A stretch of DNA of 64,000 nt from Paraburkholderia sp. SOS3 (lineage in GTDB: Bacteria > Pseudomonadota > Gammaproteobacteria > Burkholderiales > Burkholderiaceae): assembly GCF_001922345.1 (NCBI RefSeq), contig NZ_CP018811.1, positions 3,410,001 to 3,474,000 of the forward strand, written 5' to 3'. A program made the translations under genes and the position numbers. Positions within the stretch are counted from its first letter, which is position 1. Each line of letters begins with the position of its first letter. The notes below the pieces were generated by a model. It did no database searches. It was given only the letters and a program-made list of their open reading frames with translations, and was not told the origin of the DNA. Below are positions 28,458 through 36,938 of this stretch, one piece after another.

Positions 28458-30017
28458 TCAGAAAAACAACCACGTCGTCGCGATGAACAACGGTATGAGC
28501 ACCGCGCCCGACCACGCGAGATACGCGAAGAACCCCGGCATCCGTACGCCGCGCGATTCCGCGATCGCCTTCACCATGAAATTGGGCGCATTGCCGATAT
28601 AGCTGTTCGCGCCCATGAACACCGCGCCGGCCGAGATCGCCGCCAGCGTCGAGGCGCCCGCGGTCATCAGGTGCCGCGCATCGCCGCCTGCCAGATTGAA
28701 GAACACGAGGTAGGTCGGGGCATTATCGAGGAACGACGACAGCAGGCCCGTCGCCCAGAAGTACATCGCATTGCGCGGCTCGCCCGCCGCATCGTTGACC
28801 AGATGCACGACGCCCGCGAACGCGCCGGCCTCTCCCGCGCGCAGCATCATGATGACCGGCGCGATCGTCACGAAGATGCCCGCGAACAGCTTGGCGACCT
28901 CTTCGATCGGCGCCCAGTCGAACGCATTGCCCTTGCGCGCCGAACGTGGCGTAAGCGCGAGCGACAGCAGCGCGACGACGATCAGCGCCACGTCGCGCAC
29001 CGCGTTCTGCAGTTCGACACGCGCGCCGGCCAGATCGAACGCGATGCCGGGTTTCCACAGACCGCTCATCAGCACGAGCGCGATCACCAGCGCGAGCAGC
29101 ACGAAGTTGATCTTGCCGTCGATGAAGAATAGGCGAGAATCGGGCGTCGGGTCGAGAAACGGCTTGCGCGTCTCGCCGCTGCCGCCGTGGCGGCGGAAAT
29201 AGTACGAATCGAGCGCATAGAACGCCGTGAGCAGCACCGCGCAGATGAACAGCATCGGCAGCGCGAGATGCACGGTGGTCCAGAAAAAATCCACGCCATT
29301 CAGAAAGCCGAGGAACAGTGGCGGATCGCCGAGCGGCGACAGCGAACCGCCGGCATTCGCGACCAGAAAAATAAAGAACACCACGACGTGCACGACGTGC
29401 TCGCGGTTATCGTTCGCACGCAACAGCGGACGAATCAGCAGCATCGCGGCGCCGGTCGTGCCCATGATGCTCGCGAGCAGCGTGCCGAGCGCGAGCATGC
29501 CCGTATTGAGCCGCGGCGACCCGTGCAGGTTGCCCTTGATACAGATACCGCCCGCCACCGTGTAGAGCGTGGTGAGCAGCACGATGAACGGCAGATACTC
29601 TTCGAAGACCGCGTGCATCAGCGTGCCGAACGCCGCGTGTGGGCCGAACGCGATGGCGAACGGCACGAGCAGCAGAAGCGCCCAGCCGGCCGAAATCTTG
29701 CCGAAGTGGTGATGCCAGAACGACGCTGCGACGAGCGGAAAAACCGCGATGGACAGCAGCATGCAGGCGAACGGCAGACCCCACCACACGGACAGCGCGG
29801 CGCCGTCGACGCTTGCCGCGAACGCGTGTTGCGGCCACGCAGCGCATGCGATCGCGAGTGTGGCTAGCGCGCGAGGCGCGGCTGCGCGCGCGGCGAGTGC
29901 CGTGGCATTGAACGGAGTGGAAAAAGACACTAATAAACAGGCCGAAAAGCGGAATGACAAACGGGAGAAAACACGGCTGAACAAACAGCCAAACGAAGCG
30001 AGCAACGAGACGCTCAC
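28458..30017 (-). CDS. ion-transporter (IT) superfamily sodium:proton antiporter, NhaD/ArsB/CitM-like
   Basis: Polytopic inner-membrane transporter with about 11-12 hydrophobic segments. Motifs of the IT superfamily sodium:proton antiporters are present: MGTTGAAMLLIRPLLRAN, FLVANAGGSLSPLGDPPLFLGFL, and SSFLDNAPTYLVFFNLA with FMGANSYIGNAPNFMVKAIAE. The GTG at 30017 overlaps the lutC stop (GTGA), giving 519 residues with an N-terminal signal-like stretch ending AWPQHAFA. The first 60 residues are odd in composition, so the true start could be later. The transported ion is inferred from family only. Confidence 0.86.
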   Translation of the reverse strand: MSVSLLASFGCLFSRVFSRLSFRFSACLLVSFSTPFNATALAARAAAPRALATLAIACAAWPQHAFAASVDGAALSVWWGLPFACMLLSIAVFPLVAASFWHHHFGKISAGWALLLLVPFAIAFGPHAAFGTLMHAVFEEYLPFIVLLTTLYTVAGGICIKGNLHGSPRLNTGMLALGTLLASIMGTTGAAMLLIRPLLRANDNREHVVHVVVFFIFLVANAGGSLSPLGDPPLFLGFLNGVDFFWTTVHLALPMLFICAVLLTAFYALDSYYFRRHGGSGETRKPFLDPTPDSRLFFIDGKINFVLLALVIALVLMSGLWKPGIAFDLAGARVELQNAVRDVALIVVALLSLALTPRSARKGNAFDWAPIEEVAKLFAGIFVTIAPVIMMLRAGEAGAFAGVVHLVNDAAGEPRNAMYFWATGLLSSFLDNAPTYLVFFNLAGGDARHLMTAGASTLAAISAGAVFMGANSYIGNAPNFMVKAIAESRGVRMPGFFAYLAWSGAVLIPLFIATTWLFF

Positions 30018-30679
30018 GCGCCGCGTACGACGATCACATGCACGCGATATGGCCCATGCGCGCCAAGCACCACCGTCTGTTCGATGTCGGCGGTACGCGA
30101 TGGCCCCGACACGAAGTTCGTTGCGCGCGGCAACTCGCCGCCGCGTTCTTTGCGCGCGAGATCGAACACGTCCTCGTGACAGCCGACGATACGCGACGCA
30201 GGCACGATCGCGATATGCGTTTCGGGCAGCAGCCCTGCCGACGCATATGTTTCGGCACCCGACATCAGAACCACCGTGCCGGTCTCGGCGATCGCGCAGT
30301 AGCAGCCTGTCAGACCGACCTTGTCCGAATCGACGGGCTTGCGAAATTCGACAGTGATGCCCGCCGCGGCCCACTGCATGTCCTGCAGCGTCTGCCATGC
30401 GATCGCCTGCACAGGCAAGCCCTGCTCGCTCAGATAGCGGTACGCGGCTGCGGGAACGTCGGCCAGCGTTTCGACGGCGTCCACGGTGCTCACCATCAGC
30501 TGCGCGCGCTCGACGAAGCATGCGACGAGATCGTCGGGCAACGGCGGCCGCGGGCCGCGCGGGTGGCTTGCGATATAGCGCTCTGCCGCGTCGCGCTCGC
30601 CGGCGGCCGGTTCGGGCGCGCGCCCCTGCGCCGCGCGAATGCGCGCGAGGATGTTGCGGCGGGCGGTGGATGTGTCCAT
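30014..30679 (-). CDS. lutC: LutC/YkgG-family (LUD domain) lactate utilisation protein
   Basis: 221 residues from MDTSTARRNILARIRAAQG. The LUD domain runs from about 60 to the end, with VGLTGCYCAIAETGTVVLMSG (the family's glycine/Glu loop) and FVSGPSRTADIEQTVVLGAHGP. In classical operons LutC works with the iron-sulfur proteins LutA and LutB in L-lactate oxidation, but neither is present here; the neighbours are pncB and an antiporter. Translation of the antiporter is coupled to it by the GTGA overlap. Confidence 0.9.
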   Translation of the reverse strand: MDTSTARRNILARIRAAQGRAPEPAAGERDAAERYIASHPRGPRPPLPDDLVACFVERAQLMVSTVDAVETLADVPAAAYRYLSEQGLPVQAIAWQTLQDMQWAAAGITVEFRKPVDSDKVGLTGCYCAIAETGTVVLMSGAETYASAGLLPETHIAIVPASRIVGCHEDVFDLARKERGGELPRATNFVSGPSRTADIEQTVVLGAHGPYRVHVIVVRGA

Positions 30680-30812
30680 GAGCGAAGTCCCCGTATCGTG
30701 GCTGATGCGATGAAGCAACATCGGCGGATTATACCGGCCGGCCCTTGCGCGTAACACTCGGCCATCCGGCTAATGCACACGCCGCGAATGACGGCGTAGC
30801 ATCACTGCAAGA

Positions 30813-32018
30813 TCACTTTCCGGAGTCGAACGCGTCGTCGGTGGGCTGCGCAATGCCGAACACCTGGCGCAGATAGGCGAGATAGGCTTTGTCTTCGCAC
30901 ATGTTCTTGCCCGGCGAATCGGACAGCTTCGCCACCGGCTGGCCGTTGCAGCGAACCATCTTGATCACGATCTGCAGCGGCCGGTAGCCGAGATCGTTGG
31001 TCAGATTCGTGCCGACGCCGAACGCGAGCTTGCAGCGGCCGCGAAAGCGCTCGTACAGCTGCAGCACCTTCGGAATGTCGAGCGCATCGGAAAACACGAG
31101 CACCTTCGTGCGCGGGTCGCAGCGATTGTCCTCGTAGTGTTTGAGAAGCCGCTCGCCCCAGTCGAACGGGTCGCCGGAATCGTGGCGCGCGCCGTCGAAG
31201 AGCTTGCAGAAGTACATGTCGAAGTCGCGCAGGAACGCCTGCATGCCGTACACGTCGGAAAGCGCGATGCCGAGGTCTCCGCGATATTCCTTCGCCCACA
31301 TCTCGAAGCCGTAGATCTGCGAATCGCGCAGCCGCGGCCCGAGCGCCTGGCATGCCTGCAGATACTCGTGCGCCATCGTGCCGAGCGGCGTCAGGCCATG
31401 CTTCATCGCATAGTGGACGTTGCTCGTGCCGGCGAACTGTTCGGCGAGCCCGTCTTTGAGCGTGAGCAGGATTTCCTCGTGCCACTGCTTCGAAAAGCGG
31501 CGGCGCGTGCCGTAGTCGGCGATCTTGCAGTCGGCGAATTCAGGCCGCGCGCCGAGCATCGCGATCTTGCTCTTGAGCCGCTCGCGGCCTTCGAGATAGT
31601 CGGGCTCCTGCTGCGTATTGCGGAAATACACTTCGTTGACGATCGCCAGCACCGGCACTTCGAAAAGAATCGTGTGCAGCCACGGCCCCGTGATGTCGAT
31701 ATCGATCTCGCCATTGCCCTTCGCGGACGGCGTGATCGTGATGTACTTCTCGTTCAGGTGAAAGAGCGCGAGAAACTCGACGAAGTCGCCTTTGATAAAC
31801 CGCATCCGGCGCAGATAGTCGAGTTCGCCGTCGCTGAAACGCAGTTCGCACAGCTTGCGCACTTCGCTGCGAATCTCGTCGATATACGGCACGAGATCGA
31901 TGTTCGGCGTACGGCAGCGAAACCGGTATTCGACGCTGGCCGCCGGAAAGTGATGCAGTACGACCTGCATCATCGTGAACTTGTACAGATCGGTATCGAG
32001 CAGCGAGGTGATGATCAT
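30813..32018 (-). CDS. pncB: nicotinate phosphoribosyltransferase
   Basis: NAD salvage enzyme that makes nicotinate mononucleotide from nicotinate and PRPP. 401 residues, beginning [21 protein letters not shown] as in the family. Conserved [17 protein letters not shown] carries the histidine region of the active site, and [19 protein letters not shown] and [11 protein letters not shown] bind the phosphoribosyl group. It is 133 bp upstream of lutC on the same strand and divergent from the ferredoxin gene. Confidence 0.96.
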   Translation of the reverse strand: MIITSLLDTDLYKFTMMQVVLHHFPAASVEYRFRCRTPNIDLVPYIDEIRSEVRKLCELRFSDGELDYLRRMRFIKGDFVEFLALFHLNEKYITITPSAKGNGEIDIDITGPWLHTILFEVPVLAIVNEVYFRNTQQEPDYLEGRERLKSKIAMLGARPEFADCKIADYGTRRRFSKQWHEEILLTLKDGLAEQFAGTSNVHYAMKHGLTPLGTMAHEYLQACQALGPRLRDSQIYGFEMWAKEYRGDLGIALSDVYGMQAFLRDFDMYFCKLFDGARHDSGDPFDWGERLLKHYEDNRCDPRTKVLVFSDALDIPKVLQLYERFRGRCKLAFGVGTNLTNDLGYRPLQIVIKMVRCNGQPVAKLSDSPGKNMCEDKAYLAYLRQVFGIAQPTDDAFDSGK

Positions 32019-32330
32019 GAGGTAACGGGCAAAACCGCGGATAAACGACGATTGCTATGGTCAGTGTATTCGAATGTGAAGCAGCGAATGTGAAGCAGCG
32101 AACGTAAACAGGCGTCGCATCGCGTGAACAGCCGGATGGTATCCGATGGTGGGGCGGCAGCCGCTCCGCTGAAACCGGCCTGCCCGGCCGCCATAAACTA
32201 ATCACCAAACGGTATAAGGGCAGGGGAACTGTCCCGTATGCGCCTGTTGTCGTTACGTTACAATAGCTTTTTTGGCGTTTTGCCATCCCCAATATTCCCC
32301 ATACCGCTACCGCATCCAGGAGTTGCCTGA
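32019..32330. other. divergent intergenic region pncB/fdxA
   Basis: 312 bp without a gene. A short direct repeat (aatgtgaagcagcga, about 32073-32101) lies near pncB. A TACAAT hexamer at 32259-32264 with an AT-rich tail (ctttttt) is a candidate -10 for the ferredoxin gene, about 66 bp before its start; no good -35 was seen. Confidence 0.4.
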
Positions 32331-32654
32331 ATGACTCACGTTGTGACCGAAAGCTGCATCAAGTGCCGCTATACCGACTGTGTCGATGTGTGCCCGGTCG
32401 ACTGCTTTCGCGAAGGTCCCAACTTCCTCGCGATCGATCCGGACGAGTGCATCGATTGCGCTGTGTGCGTCGCCGAGTGTCCGGTGAACGCCATCTACGC
32501 CGAAGAGGACGTGCCGGGCGACCAGCAGCACTTCACTGAATTGAACGCGGAGCTCGCTAAAGGATGGCCGAGCATCACGAAAACGAAAGCGCCGCTGCCC
32601 GAGGCGGACGAATTCAAGGACGTGAAAGAAAAGCTCTCGCTGCTCGAGCGTTGA
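32331..32654 (+). CDS. fdxA: 7Fe ferredoxin ([3Fe-4S][4Fe-4S]), FdxA type
   Basis: Small electron carrier of 107 residues. Two cluster-binding segments lie at the N-terminus: [18 protein letters not shown] (Cys9, 12, 17, 21, 25) and [12 protein letters not shown] (Cys40, 43, 46, 50). This is the pattern of Azotobacter-type seven-iron ferredoxins. The C-terminal 50 residues ([17 protein letters not shown]) are the usual extension. Monocistronic by appearance, followed by the tRNA-Asn promoter. Confidence 0.96.
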   Translation: MTHVVTESCIKCRYTDCVDVCPVDCFREGPNFLAIDPDECIDCAVCVAECPVNAIYAEEDVPGDQQHFTELNAELAKGWPSITKTKAPLPEADEFKDVKEKLSLLER

Positions 32655-32787
32655 TCCGGGTTGAAGCTGCGGGCCAAACAAAGTCCGATTGCGATGACAA
32701 GGTTGTGGTGATCGCGGTTTGATGATCGGGCCGCGCTGCCCGTCGCAAGCGCGCCGCTAAAGCGCCACTACAGCGCCGCCACAGCTA

Positions 32788-32816
32788 TTGACAGGCCGCA
32801 TAGCACCTCATACAAT
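32788..32816 (+). promoter_or_regulatory. sigma-70 promoter of the first tRNA-Asn
   Basis: TTGACA (32788-32793), 17-bp spacer, TACAAT (32811-32816): a near-consensus promoter. The expected start is near 32823, about 17 bp before the tRNA. Confidence 0.85.
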
Positions 32817-32839
32817 TTCGCTTCTCTGCTGTTTGTTGT

Positions 32840-32915
32840 TCCCCGATAGCTCAGTCGGTAGAGCGCCGGACTGTTAATCCGTAGGTCCCTGGTTCGAGCC
32901 CAGGTCGGGGAGCCA
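32840..32915 (+). tRNA. tRNA-Asn(GTT)
   Basis: 76 nt including the encoded CCA. Acceptor TCCCCGA/TCGGGGA, D arm GCTC..GAGC, anticodon stem CCGGA/TCCG(T) with loop CTGTTAA (anticodon GTT at 32873-32875), T arm CCTGG-TTCGAGC-CCAGG. Preceded by a consensus promoter and followed by a terminator. Confidence 0.98.
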
Positions 32916-32927
32916 AGAATTGCAAAG

Positions 32928-32952
32928 GCCCGTTCTTATAACGGGCTTTTTT
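32928..32952 (+). terminator. intrinsic terminator after first tRNA-Asn
   Basis: GCCCGTT/AACGGGC stem, five-base loop, six T residues, 12 bp after the tRNA. Confidence 0.85.
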
Positions 32953-33039
32953 ATGTACCGGAATCCGGTCGAGTTGAAGTTTCACCCTGCCTGGGTCGTG
33001 CCTCTTCTGGTTCTGCCTCTGTAGTGGTTCCCGTGCAGG

Positions 33040-33115
33040 TCCCCGATAGCTCAGTCGGTAGAGCGCCGGACTGTTAATCCGTAGGTCCCTGGTTCGAGCC
33101 CAGGTCGGGGAGCCA
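33040..33115 (+). tRNA. tRNA-Asn(GTT), second identical copy
   Basis: Identical over all 76 nt to the copy starting exactly 200 bp upstream; the flanking bases differ. Anticodon GTT at 33073-33075. No consensus promoter was found between the copies, yet a terminator lies between them, so expression depends on an unseen promoter or on read-through. Confidence 0.98.
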
Positions 33116-33121
33116 AACATC

Positions 33122-33148
33122 GAAGGCCCGCATTTCGTGCGGGCCTTC
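33122..33148 (+). terminator. hairpin terminator after second tRNA-Asn
   Basis: GAAGGCCCGCA/TGCGGGCCTTC, perfect 11-bp stem with a five-base loop, followed by TGCATTTT. The weak T run lowers certainty. Confidence 0.7.
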
Positions 33149-33207
33149 TGCATTTTCGGAGCGAAACCACGCTGGTATACGATGTGGTTTTTTTCTCCGG
33201 TCTCCCG

Positions 33208-33720
33208 ATGAAACCCACTCTGCTTCGCGCGCCGCTCGCGATCCGCACGATTCTGACGATCGCAGCGACGATCGGCGCGGCCCTTCTCGCCGCGCCGATC
33301 GCGCAAGCCGAAGAAGTCGCAAGCGTCAACACCAATTTCCATATCACGGGTTCGGACCGCGTCGTCGTCGAAGCGTACGACGATCCGGCCGTCGAAGGCG
33401 TGACCTGCTACGTGTCGCGGGCGCGAACAGGCGGCATCAAGGGTACGCTCGGCATTGCCGAAGATCCGACCGAAGCGTCGATCGCGTGCCGCCAGGTCGG
33501 CCCGATCCGCTTCGCGGGCGGACCGCTCAAGCAGCAGGCCGACGTGTTCACCGAGCGGATGTCGCTGATCTTCAAGACGTTGCACGTCGTGCGGGTCGTC
33601 GACGCGAAGCGCAATACGCTCGTCTATCTGACATACAGCGACCGGGTCGCGTCCGGCAGCGCGAAAAATAGCGTGAGCGCCGTGCCGATGCCGGCCGGCA
33701 CGACGATCCCGTTGAAATGA
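33208..33720 (+). CDS. creA: CreA family secreted protein
   Basis: 170 residues from [14 protein letters not shown], with a signal peptide ending AAPIAQAEE. The CreA family pattern is clear: [28 protein letters not shown], then [16 protein letters not shown] and [34 protein letters not shown]. Periplasmic, function poorly defined in any organism. The two cysteines (ExVTCYVS, SIACRQ) probably form a disulfide. It stands alone between the tRNAs and the AraC regulator. Confidence 0.93.
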   Translation: MKPTLLRAPLAIRTILTIAATIGAALLAAPIAQAEEVASVNTNFHITGSDRVVVEAYDDPAVEGVTCYVSRARTGGIKGTLGIAEDPTEASIACRQVGPIRFAGGPLKQQADVFTERMSLIFKTLHVVRVVDAKRNTLVYLTYSDRVASGSAKNSVSAVPMPAGTTIPLK

Positions 33721-33857
33721 TCGAAGCGCGCTGCCTCGCGTCGATCCGCGATCCGCGGCTCGAGCGGCAATGAAAGCAATCTGTCTGTCCGCCCGAGCGG
33801 CGCGGTAGACTGGCGAGTCTAGCCGGATTTCAGCCGGATTCCAGCCGCTTCGACACG

Positions 33858-34685
33858 ATGACCACCACCCGTTTCCGCGATTCCGCCCGCTACTGGCGCA
33901 CGCCGCTCATGCCCGGCGCGGATCTGCTCACGGCCGAATATCACGATCACACGTTCACGCCGCACTGGCACGACGCCTACACGATTCCCGTGATCGAAGC
34001 GGGCGCGGAAACGTACCAGTACCGCGGCGCGCGCTACGTCGCCGAGGCGGGCAGCGTGCCGGTCATCAACCCGGGCGAGCTGCACACCGGTTCGCGCGCG
34101 ATGGACGAAGGCTGGCGTTACCGCGTGCTGTATGCGCCGGTCGACTATCTTCAGCAGCTTGCGGAAGACATCGCGGGGCGCGCGCAACCGCTGCCGTGGT
34201 TCGACGCCGAGGTGATCCGCGACCTCGACCTCGCGCAGCGTCTGTCGCACGCGCATCGGCTGCTCGAGGCGAACGGCGATGCGCTCGCGGCCCACGCCGC
34301 GATGCTCGATGCGCTGTCGACGCTGCTGGTCCGCTACGGCCGCACGCGGCCCGATGCGCCGCAAGCGGCCGCCGGCGACAAGCGCGTGAGCACGATGCAG
34401 GAACTGCTCGGCAGCGCACTCGCAGAACCCGTGACGCTCGCGGAACTGGCCGACGCCGTTGCGTTGTCGCCGTTTCATGCGGCGCGCCTCTTCACGCGCG
34501 CGACGGGTCTCGCGCCGCACGCGTGGCGCAACCAGGTTCGTCTGCAGCGCTCGCTTGCGCCGCTGCGCGCCGGTGTGCCTGTCACCGAGGTCGCGGCCGC
34601 GAGCGGGTTCACCGATCAGAGCCACTTCACGCGACACTTCCGCCGGATGTTCGGCGTGCCGCCGGGCCGCTGGCAAGGCGCCTGA
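33858..34685 (+). CDS. AraC family transcriptional regulator
   Basis: 275 residues. N-terminal cupin sensing domain (HDHTFTPHWHDAYTIPVIEAG, then PGELHTGSRAMDEGWRYRVLYAP) and C-terminal double helix-turn-helix (about 175-275: LADAVALSPFHAARLFTRATGLAPHAWRNQVRLQR, then TEVAAASGFTDQSHFTRHFRRMFGVPPGRW). It precedes azlCD in the same direction, so it is a plausible regulator of that exporter; this is inference from position. Confidence 0.94.
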   Translation: MTTTRFRDSARYWRTPLMPGADLLTAEYHDHTFTPHWHDAYTIPVIEAGAETYQYRGARYVAEAGSVPVINPGELHTGSRAMDEGWRYRVLYAPVDYLQQLAEDIAGRAQPLPWFDAEVIRDLDLAQRLSHAHRLLEANGDALAAHAAMLDALSTLLVRYGRTRPDAPQAAAGDKRVSTMQELLGSALAEPVTLAELADAVALSPFHAARLFTRATGLAPHAWRNQVRLQRSLAPLRAGVPVTEVAAASGFTDQSHFTRHFRRMFGVPPGRWQGA

Positions 34686-34695
34686 ACCGACCTGA

Positions 34696-34743
34696 CACGC
34701 ACCTGAGCACGCACCCGAACACGCGCCTGAACACGCACCTGAG
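34696..34743 (+). repeat. four 12-bp tandem repeats between araC-type gene and azlC
   Basis: Units CACGCACCTGAG (34696), CACGCACCCGAA, CACGCGCCTGAA and CACGCACCTGAG, back to back. They begin 10 bp after the regulator stop codon and end about 73 bp before azlC. Confidence 0.8.
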
Positions 34744-34816
34744 CATCCCACACCGCAAGAACGTACAAGCCAGGCGCTCTCCTCCGCGTTAGCCTCACGC
34801 TTCGGAGGAATTCAGC

Positions 34817-35545
34817 TTGACAGCCACCCACCGCCTCACCGCATTCACCGCCGGCGCGCGCGACACGATCCCGATGCTGATCGGCGCCGCGCCGTTCGGC
34901 GTGATCTTCGGCACGCTCGTCGCCGCGGGCCCGCTGCATTTGTGGCACGGGCAGCTGATGTCGCTGATCGTGTTCGCCGGCTCCGCGCAATTCATCGCGC
35001 TCGGCCTCGTCGCCGGTCACGCGAGTCTTGCCGTGATCTGGGCCACAACCTTCGTCGTCAATCTGCGTCACGTGCTGTATAGCGCGACGCTCGCGCCGCA
35101 TGTCGCGCATCTGCCGGCGCGCTGGCGCTGGGCGCTCGGCGGCCTGCTCACCGACGAAGTATTCGCGGTGGCATGGGCGCACTACCGGCTGCATCCGCCC
35201 GGCTCGGTCGGCCCTTACTATTTCCTCGGCTCGGGCCTGTCGATGTATCTGAACTGGCAGATCTGGACGCTCGCCGGGCTGCTGTTCGGCGCTGCGTTTC
35301 CGGGCCTTCAGTCGCTCGGGCTCGACTTCGCGATGGTCGCGACGTTTATCGCGATCGTCGTGCCGCAACTCGTCGCGTTGCGCTACCTCGCGGCGGCCGT
35401 CACCGCGGGCGCGCTCGCCTTCTTCTGGCAGGCCTGGCCGTACAAGCTCGGCCTGCTCGCCGCGGTGTTCGCCGGCGTCGCGGTCGGCGTTCTGCTGTCG
35501 AGGTCGCGCGAAACGCGGCGCACCACCGTGGAGGCGTCGCGATGA
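34817..35545 (+). CDS. azlC: AzlC family branched-chain amino acid exporter, large subunit
   Basis: 242 residues, about six membrane helices, with the AzlC start pattern AFTAGARDTIPMLIGAAPFGVIFGTL and the motifs FAGSAQFIALGL and VNLRHVLYSATLAPH. It exports branched-chain amino acids with AzlD. The start is TTG at 34817, supported by a strong GGAGGA seven bases upstream. The stop overlaps the azlD start (ATGA). Confidence 0.93.
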   Translation: MTATHRLTAFTAGARDTIPMLIGAAPFGVIFGTLVAAGPLHLWHGQLMSLIVFAGSAQFIALGLVAGHASLAVIWATTFVVNLRHVLYSATLAPHVAHLPARWRWALGGLLTDEVFAVAWAHYRLHPPGSVGPYYFLGSGLSMYLNWQIWTLAGLLFGAAFPGLQSLGLDFAMVATFIAIVVPQLVALRYLAAAVTAGALAFFWQAWPYKLGLLAAVFAGVAVGVLLSRSRETRRTTVEASR

Positions 35546-35865
35546 ATTATGTGCTGATGATCATTGGCATGGCGCTGATCACCTGGCTGATTCGTGCCAC
35601 CGTCTTCGTGCTCGGCGACCGGCTCGTGTTCGCGCCGCTCGTGCGCACCGCGCTCGGCTTCGTGCCGGTCACCGTGCTGACGGCGATCATCGTGCCGATG
35701 GCGGTTTCGCCGCACGGCGGCGGCGCGGAACTCACGTGGCGCAACCCGCAACTGGTCGGTGCGCTCGCCGCGGTCGCGGTCAGCGCGCTGACGAAGCGTC
35801 CGCTGCTGACCATCGCGGCTGGTCTCGCGGTGTTCTTCGTATGGCAAGCGCTGCTGCCCAAATAG
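35542..35865 (+). CDS. azlD: AzlD family branched-chain amino acid exporter, small subunit
   Basis: 107 residues with three or four helices. MNYVLMIIGMALITWLIRA and VRTALGFVPVTVLTAIIVPM match AzlD. It overlaps azlC by four bases and so is translationally coupled, as usual for this two-subunit exporter. A 15-bp direct repeat (AGGCGCAAGCCGATT) spans its stop region at about 35863-35892. Confidence 0.92.
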   Translation: MNYVLMIIGMALITWLIRATVFVLGDRLVFAPLVRTALGFVPVTVLTAIIVPMAVSPHGGGAELTWRNPQLVGALAAVAVSALTKRPLLTIAAGLAVFFVWQALLPK

Positions 35866-36087
35866 GCGCAAGCCGATTCAGGCGCAAGCCGATTTCCTCA
35901 AGTTTCAATTCCAGCCGCCGATAAACAGTCGAGGTCCACCAGCCTGGCATGCTTCCGCAAGCGCCCGGCAGCCCGGCCTCGACCGTGTCGCGCATCGTTC
36001 AATCGCGCAGTTTTACGGTTTCACACCGTGGCCAGAAGCCGCTCTCGCGCATGCGATGCCGCGCCGGATCACCAAACGGGATATGAC

Positions 36088-36867
36088 ATGGGGCAAATCA
36101 CCCTTTCATTGAAGGACGAGACTGTCGCCTCGTTGCGCAAGGATTTCGACGCGTTCGTACGCGTCTCGCTGAAACTCGACGCGCAGTTCGCGACGCCGTC
36201 GTTCGAGGATTTTTTGCGTGCGAAGCTGCTCGACAGCATGGTGCCGCTGACCGAGCACGCCGTGCAGCGAATGCTGCAAGGCGGCCAATACGCATGGGCC
36301 AAACGTACGCTGGACAAAGAATTCCCTGACGTTGTCGCGATTCTGATGCGACAGGCGACGGACTTCGGCTTTGCGTTCGCCTCCCGCTCCGAATGGACGC
36401 CCGAAGAGCTCGCGAAGCAATGCCGCGAATGGGCGACGGCGATCGTCAACGAGGCGCAATGCAGCCCCAATCTCGTCGATCCGCTCGCCGCGCAGATCAA
36501 GTCGGCGGCCCAGGACATTCAGACCGTTGAAGAATCGATGCAGACGCCCGCGTGGCGGCTCGCGGAATCGCTGCGCCAGCGCGTGTACGAAGCAAAGGTC
36601 GCCTGCGAGACGAGCTTTGGCAGCACCGCGCGCGAAAAGCTCGGCGAGCTGCGCGGCCTGTTGCGCCTCGGCATTACGCACGGCTCGTTTCAGAAGCAGG
36701 AAGCGCAGCAGATCATGGAATACCTGCGGCTGCTGAAGCCGGAGATTTTCGTCGAAGAGCCATACGACGTGTTCACGCGGCTCGCCGCGTGGCTGCGCAA
36801 CTTCTTTATGCCGGCACCGCGGCCTCAGTCGCCGCAACAGCAACAGCAGCAGCGGCAGCCGCGCTAA
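36088..36867 (+). CDS. conserved-looking protein of unknown function
   Basis: 259 residues from MGQITLSLKDETVASLRK. Mostly helical, soluble and without a signal peptide. The C-terminus has a short hydrophobic helix (TRLAAWLRNFFMP) and a poly-Gln/Pro tail (PQQQQQQRQPR). Strong codon bias towards G/C in third positions supports it as a real gene. The region LDKEFPDVVAILMRQATDFGF and the charged middle match no family I recognise. It stands alone, 222 bp after azlD and convergent with the helicase gene. No function is proposed. Confidence 0.8.
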   Translation: MGQITLSLKDETVASLRKDFDAFVRVSLKLDAQFATPSFEDFLRAKLLDSMVPLTEHAVQRMLQGGQYAWAKRTLDKEFPDVVAILMRQATDFGFAFASRSEWTPEELAKQCREWATAIVNEAQCSPNLVDPLAAQIKSAAQDIQTVEESMQTPAWRLAESLRQRVYEAKVACETSFGSTAREKLGELRGLLRLGITHGSFQKQEAQQIMEYLRLLKPEIFVEEPYDVFTRLAAWLRNFFMPAPRPQSPQQQQQQRQPR

Positions 36868-36938
36868 AGTGGAGCACGCTCCGGTCCTCGCCCGCAGCCA
36901 CTTGCGCGATCACACCGGGGCGCCTGCTCGAGACCCGC

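Noticed and set aside
32840..33115. tRNA-Asn duplication as attachment-site duplication of an integrated element
   Set aside because: Both copies are complete genes, only 124 bp lie between them, and no integrase or foreign gene is present.
34696..34743. Repeat block considered as a CRISPR array
   Set aside because: Units are contiguous without spacers and only 12 bp long; no cas gene is nearby. The same holds for the 10-bp repeats at 42411 and 60101.
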